In this document: positions 5,681 to 8,991 of the stretch, in pieces | Numbering within the stretch: position 1 is the first letter of the stretch | How the letters are laid out: each line of letters starts with the position of its first letter | Assembly (NCBI GenBank): GCA_023388555.1 | Contig: JAEWGA010000006.1 | Span: 1-8,991, forward strand | Length of the DNA stretch: 8,991 bases | Reading direction: 5' to 3' | From: Bacteroidota bacterium | Lineage (GTDB): Bacteria; Bacteroidota; Bacteroidia; Bacteroidales; Porphyromonadaceae | Translations under genes and position numbers: made by a program | Notes under the pieces: generated by a model | Seen by the model: the letters and a program-made list of their open reading frames with translations, nothing else | Database searches by the model: none | What the model was told of the DNA's origin: nothing

Positions 5681-6700
5681 ATGAGGATATATAATAGCTT
5701 TAACGAACTTATTAAGCACAAACAACAGGAGCAACGCTCTGTGGTGATTACCATAGGCTTTTTCGACGGTGTACACCTGGGGCATCAGCGCCTGTTGCAG
5801 GAATTGTTACGCCTCTCGGTATCCACCAATACCGACGCTGTTGTTGTAACCTTTACCGAGCAACCAGGCAAGGTTTTGCACCCGGAATGCCCCGCCCCTG
5901 TTGTGCTTTCATCCGTTGCCAATAAGTTGCGTTACATGTCGTACTGCGGTATATCCAACGTAGTATTACTAAACTTTACCCCACAACTTGCCCGCCTTAG
6001 CGCAGAGGAGTTTATTGCCCCCTTGCTTCATAGCCAGTTATTAAAAGGTATTGTTATGGGGTATGACAACGCTTTTGGATATAGCCCTAAAACCTTGAAC
6101 TTGTACGACTTCGACAAGATGATTGCCTCGTGGAGGGTTAAACTCCTGCGCATACCGCCCTTATGGATAGGACATAGGGTGGTAAGCTCTACCACTATCC
6201 GAAAACACATAACATCCTGTGAGTTCCCCGTTGCCGAAAGGTTATTAGGACGCCCTTACAGTTTCTTAGGGGAAGTAGAGTATGGCCAGCAAATAGGACG
6301 CACAATAGACTATCCAACAGCAAATATAACCCCCTTGGAACCCGATATCTTTTTGCCCGAAATTGGCATATATGTTTCGGAAGTGAGGATTGGAAATAAG
6401 GTTTACCCCGCTATGTCCTATTATGGCAGTAGGCCAACCATAGCCAGCGGGCAACCTTTACGGTTAGAGGCATTCCTGTTAGATTTTACAGGTGACCTTT
6501 ATGGGCAATGTGTTGAGATAGGGTTTAAAGCCTTCCTAAGAGGCGATAAACGATTCGGGGCTCTGGACGAATTAGCCCAACAAATACAGAAGGATGAAAT
6601 ACAAACTCGCGCCTACTTTAAGGAACACTCCCTAACCCTCCCTACCGACCCCAAGAACCAGTTGGAAGAAATTATGAACACCCTCTCCGGAAAAAGCTAA
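5681..6700 (+). CDS. ribF: Bifunctional riboflavin kinase / FAD synthetase RibF
   Basis: Converts riboflavin to FMN and FMN to FAD in the cytosol. The 339-residue length is usual. The N-terminal adenylyltransferase domain carries GFFDGVHLGH (26-35, the nucleotidyl-transferase HxGH signature), GYDNAFG (127-133) and SSTTIRKHI (169-177). The C-terminal kinase domain starts near 190 (GRPYSFLGEVEYG), with GRTIDYPTANI (206-216, the PTAN nucleotide/metal motif) and RLEAFLLDF (261-269), whose E263 is the likely catalytic base. Two small departures from the commonest Bacteroidetes forms are GYDNAFG in place of GYDHRFG and IDYPTAN in place of IGFPTAN. Neither removes a residue known to be essential. 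It is 48 bases downstream of the envC-like gene and 5 bases upstream of the acyltransferase. Confidence 0.95.
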   Translation: MRIYNSFNELIKHKQQEQRSVVITIGFFDGVHLGHQRLLQELLRLSVSTNTDAVVVTFTEQPGKVLHPECPAPVVLSSVANKLRYMSYCGISNVVLLNFTPQLARLSAEEFIAPLLHSQLLKGIVMGYDNAFGYSPKTLNLYDFDKMIASWRVKLLRIPPLWIGHRVVSSTTIRKHITSCEFPVAERLLGRPYSFLGEVEYGQQIGRTIDYPTANITPLEPDIFLPEIGIYVSEVRIGNKVYPAMSYYGSRPTIASGQPLRLEAFLLDFTGDLYGQCVEIGFKAFLRGDKRFGALDELAQQIQKDEIQTRAYFKEHSLTLPTDPKNQLEEIMNTLSGKS

Positions 6701-6705
6701 AACAT

Positions 6706-7512
6706 ATGGAGCAGCTGGATATTAAAACCGTTATACGACAAAAATATCACGGTTGGCTTCCGCCCTTTTTATGCTCGTTAGTGGCTAAACTCATTCACCA
6801 GAAAGAACTGAACGAAATGAATAGGCTACAACAAAAAACAGGTGGTGTTGAGTTTGCCGATAAAGTGTTAGCCTACCTGAACGTACAGGTACAACCTTTA
6901 GGATTAACACAACTTCCCCAAGATATGCCCCCGTGTATATACGTAGCAAATCACCCCTTAGGAGGGTTGGACGGAGTAGCCTTAATTAGCACTTTAGGGC
7001 ATTGGCACCACGGAGGAATAAAAGTACCAGCAACCGACTTGTTGCTAAACATTTCACAAATGGCAGACATCTTGCTCCCAGTAAACAAGTTTGGCCGACA
7101 AGGGAAAGAGGCACAACTGCAATTTGAGCAGGCTTTAACCAACCCCAATACCCAGCTGATTATGTTCCCAGCGGGGTTCTGCTCCAGGTATAATGAGAGG
7201 AAAGAGGTTAGGGATAGGCAATGGTCGCCCTCCTTTATCCGATGGGCAAGAAGATATAACCGATCCATAGTTCCTATTTATTTTGACCATGTTAATAGCC
7301 GACTTTTTTACCAGTTGGCCTGGTTACGGGAACGCTTAAAGGCAAAGTTTAACTACGAACAGGTATTACTTCCGCATGAAATGATTCGTGCCAAAGGCTC
7401 CAACCTGAAATTTAAGGTTGGAAACCCTATTATGCCTGCCGATTTACCTAAGGATATCCACGAAGATTATAACTTTGCACAACGTTTGCGCGATAGCCTT
7501 TACACCTTATAA
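6706..7512 (+). CDS. glsA: PlsC-like O-acyltransferase, probable glycine-lipid synthase GlsA
   Basis: A 268-residue member of the lysophospholipid acyltransferase superfamily. Block I is ANHPLGGLDG (81-90), where H83 and D89 are separated by five residues rather than the classical four. Block II is near LLPVNKFGRQG (123-133). Block III is FPAGFCSR (154-161), with Ala in place of the usual Glu of FPEG. Block IV is VPIYF (189-193). There is no signal peptide, so a peripheral inner-membrane enzyme is likely. It is directly followed by a GNAT N-acyltransferase. In Bacteroides this pair corresponds to GlsA (O-acylation of an N-(3-hydroxyacyl)glycine) and GlsB. The symbol rests on family resemblance and pairing. 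A 1-acylglycerol-3-phosphate acyltransferase is the alternative, but blocks I and III differ from canonical PlsC. Confidence 0.75.
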   Translation: MEQLDIKTVIRQKYHGWLPPFLCSLVAKLIHQKELNEMNRLQQKTGGVEFADKVLAYLNVQVQPLGLTQLPQDMPPCIYVANHPLGGLDGVALISTLGHWHHGGIKVPATDLLLNISQMADILLPVNKFGRQGKEAQLQFEQALTNPNTQLIMFPAGFCSRYNERKEVRDRQWSPSFIRWARRYNRSIVPIYFDHVNSRLFYQLAWLRERLKAKFNYEQVLLPHEMIRAKGSNLKFKVGNPIMPADLPKDIHEDYNFAQRLRDSLYTL

Positions 7513-7535
7513 CCACCCCCAAACGAATATTTACT

Positions 7536-8534
7536 ATGAGTGCACCCAAACAGCAGCCCATAATTCCGCCAATAGCTACCGAGCTACTTAAAGCAGAACT
7601 AAAAGAACAGTACCTATTGCGGAAAACCAACAGGGCAGCCAACCTTATATACACGTTTAGAGGGTGCGAAATGCCTAACGTAATGCGAGAACTGGGACGC
7701 CTACGGGAAGAAGCCTTCAGGTATTATGGTGGTGGTTCGGGTAAAGAAGTAGACATCGACGAGTTGGACTTAGCCCCTAATGGATACAGGCAACTAATAG
7801 TATGGGACCCCGTTAGGGAGGAAATTATTGGAGGCTACCGTTATATGCTGGGAAAAGAAATTTTATTCCAGGAGGGGCAACCACGAATAGCAAGTGCAGA
7901 GCTATTTCACTTTACCGATGACTTTTGTAAGGAGTACCTGCCACACATGATAGAGTTAGGACGCTCTTTTGTACGAACCGACTACCAACAGGCAAGGCTC
8001 TCCCCAAAATCCATTTTCGCATTGGACAACCTATGGGATGGCTTAGGCGCTTTGTGTATGTTATACCCCGAGTACGAGTACTTTTTTGGGAAAGTAACAG
8101 TGTATAAGGAATATAACCGAACGGCACGCGACCTTATTATGTACTACCTGGATACCCACTTCCAAGCGTCGGCACCACTCCTCAGCGCCTTAAACCCACC
8201 AGCATACACTACCCCAGCCTCCACCCTAAGGAAGGTGATAACCGGAAAGGATATGGAGGCCGACTACAAAAAACTCAATAGCGCTGTACGACATTTAGGC
8301 GTGAATATTCCTCCATTACTGAATGCTTATATGGGCCTTACTAAAACAATGAAAACATTTGGGGCGTCCGTAAATAACAGTTTTTCAGATGTTGAGGAAA
8401 TTGCTATCCTTGTGCCTGTATTAGCAATAGAAGAGTCCAAAAAGAAACGCCATATGGATAGTTTTATACGGGATATTGCCCCCTTCTATCAGCGCACTTT
8501 GAAGGAACGTCTATTGCTTAAGCTAAAACGATAA
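7536..8534 (+). CDS. glsB: GNAT-type N-acyltransferase, probable N-acylglycine synthase GlsB
   Basis: A 332-residue protein of the hemolysin-like/OlsB-type GNAT family often annotated as hemolysin. The core is RELGRLREEAFRYYGG (51-66), YRQLIVWDPVREEIIGGYRY (84-103), SAELFHF (120-126) and MIELGRSFV (138-146), the pattern of enzymes that take 3-hydroxyacyl chains from acyl carrier protein and place them on an amino group. In Bacteroides, GlsB makes N-acylglycine (commendamide), which GlsA then O-acylates to glycine lipid. In some relatives a serine-glycine lipid follows. Pairing with the upstream acyltransferase, 23 bases away, supports this. Residues after about 230 are less conserved to my eye. 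The amine substrate (glycine versus ornithine or serine) cannot be read from sequence. It is the last gene of the + strand run. Confidence 0.8.
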   Translation: MSAPKQQPIIPPIATELLKAELKEQYLLRKTNRAANLIYTFRGCEMPNVMRELGRLREEAFRYYGGGSGKEVDIDELDLAPNGYRQLIVWDPVREEIIGGYRYMLGKEILFQEGQPRIASAELFHFTDDFCKEYLPHMIELGRSFVRTDYQQARLSPKSIFALDNLWDGLGALCMLYPEYEYFFGKVTVYKEYNRTARDLIMYYLDTHFQASAPLLSALNPPAYTTPASTLRKVITGKDMEADYKKLNSAVRHLGVNIPPLLNAYMGLTKTMKTFGASVNNSFSDVEEIAILVPVLAIEESKKKRHMDSFIRDIAPFYQRTLKERLLLKLKR

Positions 8535-8536
8535 CA

Positions 8537-8630
8537 GTTGCCTTTCTCCTAAGAGATGCAGCCCCACACTTTGGCTACAACCGTTTACGGGATAGGGATA
8601 GTACCACTAAAGGCTTTATATTAAGGCAAC
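8537..8630 (+). ncRNA. Candidate three-way structured element after glsB
   Basis: GTTGCCTT (8537-8544), two bases after the glsB stop, is an exact inverted repeat of AAGGCAAC (8623-8630). The 78 enclosed bases contain AGCC/GGCT (8560-8563 with 8573-8576) and CCGT/ACGG (8581-8584 with 8587-8590), allowing a closed multi-branch fold. GCCTTT (8540-8545) could instead pair with AAAGGC (8609-8614), giving an alternative state. No T run follows, so it is not an ordinary terminator. It may be a 3' UTR element of the operon. No known family is recognised. Confidence 0.3.
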
Positions 8631-8657
8631 CAGAACCTTCCCAGGAGGGGGGGAGAG

Positions 8658-8804
8658 ATGGTTAAACGCATTACTATCGGAGGTATTTCAACCAACACCA
8701 AGCAAACAAAGGAGAAGAGAAAAGAATTAAATATCTCCGCCTGCAGTTTTATGTTTGTTATTGCGTTTGCTAAAAAGGAAAGAAGGCTAAATAATACGGC
8801 TTAG
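8658..8804 (+). CDS. Possible 48-residue small basic protein
   Basis: ATG at 8658 opens a 48-codon frame to TAG at 8802-8804. The product starts MVKRITIGG, has a lysine-rich centre (KQTKEKRKE) and a short hydrophobic run (ISACSFMFVIAFA, about 29-41), then a basic tail. AGGAGG at 8643-8648 stands nine bases before the ATG, the best Shine-Dalgarno in the window, though few Bacteroidetes genes rely on one. The G7 run 8647-8653 overlaps it, and CCTTC (8636-8640) could pair with it and mask it. No promoter with both boxes is seen. No family is recognised. Chance ORF remains the likelier reading. Confidence 0.2.
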   Translation: MVKRITIGGISTNTKQTKEKRKELNISACSFMFVIAFAKKERRLNNTA

Positions 8805-8868
8805 GGTAGCTGTACTCCTTTGATAGAGGAATGGAAATGAAAAAAAAGAGGGAAAAAGTGGAGGGATA

Positions 8869-8899
8869 TTTGGTAATTCAATTATTTGTATTACCTTTG
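8869..8899 (+). promoter_or_regulatory. Consensus Bacteroidetes promoter of tRNA-Gln
   Basis: TTTG at 8869-8872, a 19-base spacer and TACCTTTG at 8892-8899 form a full match to the -33/-7 consensus. Transcription would begin near 8904-8907, about ten bases before the mature tRNA 5' end at 8916. Confidence 0.75.
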
Positions 8900-8915
8900 C
8901 ATCGTAATTGATGAT

Positions 8916-8986
8916 TGACCCATGGTGTAATGGTAGCACTACAGGTTTTGGTTCTGTCTGTTGAGGTTCGAATCCTCATGGGTCAA
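8916..8986 (+). tRNA. tRNA-Gln, anticodon TTG
   Basis: A complete 71-base cloverleaf. The acceptor stem is TGACCCA with TGGGTCA (8916-8922, 8979-8985). The D arm is GTGT/GCAC around AATGGTA. The anticodon stem is ACAGG/TCTGT with loop TTTTGGT, giving anticodon TTG that reads CAA (and CAG by wobble). The T arm is TGAGG/CCTCA with the invariant TTCGAAT loop. The variable loop is four bases. The discriminator is A8986. CCA is not encoded (CTTTT follows), so it must be added by the CCA-adding enzyme. A T run begins at the window edge and may start its terminator. Confidence 0.96.
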
Positions 8987-8991
8987 CTTTT

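Noticed and set aside
817..8127. Many minus-strand and alternative-frame ORFs inside the gene run
   Set aside because: Each lies within a well-recognised + strand gene, shows low-complexity or implausible composition, and leaves no room for independent genes.
8535..8660. Rho-independent terminator for the gene run
   Set aside because: Inverted repeats exist, but none is a compact GC-rich stem followed by T residues.
8750..8757. TATGTTTG as a promoter -7 box
   Set aside because: No TTTG or TTG lies about 19-21 bases upstream, so only half the promoter is present, inside the small possible ORF.

Overview
The window looks like a chromosomal segment from a member of the phylum Bacteroidota, most likely order Bacteroidales. 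Two promoters match the distinctive Bacteroidetes consensus (TTTG, about 20 bases, then TAnnTTTG). Most starts lack a Shine-Dalgarno sequence. The gene order TPR protein, DUF4292 lipoprotein, EnvC-like murein hydrolase activator is typical of the order. A pair of acyltransferases resembling the glycine-lipid synthases GlsA and GlsB, known from this phylum, closes the gene run. The species cannot be named from the sequence.

Layout: bases 1-805 hold no convincing protein gene but are rich in structure. There is a short G-rich stretch (1-60), four 22-base phased direct repeats (120-207), and about 220 bases almost without G on the + strand (202-419) whose minus strand carries a textbook G-quadruplex motif. 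These are followed by a hairpin (427-450), two adjacent hairpins with complementary loops (459-510), and a consensus promoter (584-615) that would transcribe a foldable leader (about 622-745) ahead of greA.

Bases 806-8534 are eight closely spaced + strand genes: greA, a HIT-family protein, a secreted TPR protein, a DUF4292 lipoprotein, an EnvC-like amidase activator, ribF, a PlsC-like O-acyltransferase and a GNAT-type N-acyltransferase. Gaps run from a 4-base overlap to 53 bases, so much of this could be one long transcript or a few overlapping ones. Functionally it falls into transcription elongation rescue (greA), an envelope module (TPR, DUF4292, EnvC), FMN/FAD synthesis (ribF), and aminolipid synthesis (the acyltransferase pair).

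Bases 8535-8868 are intergenic, with a long-range inverted repeat enclosing two small hairpins and one possible 48-residue ORF behind an unusually strong Shine-Dalgarno/poly-G tract. A tRNA-Gln(TTG) gene with its own consensus promoter ends the window.

The protein genes are mostly recognisable housekeeping and envelope functions. The candidates for something undescribed are the greA upstream region (repeats, G-quadruplex strand, complementary-loop hairpins, alternative-folding leader) and the structured gap after the acyltransferase pair.
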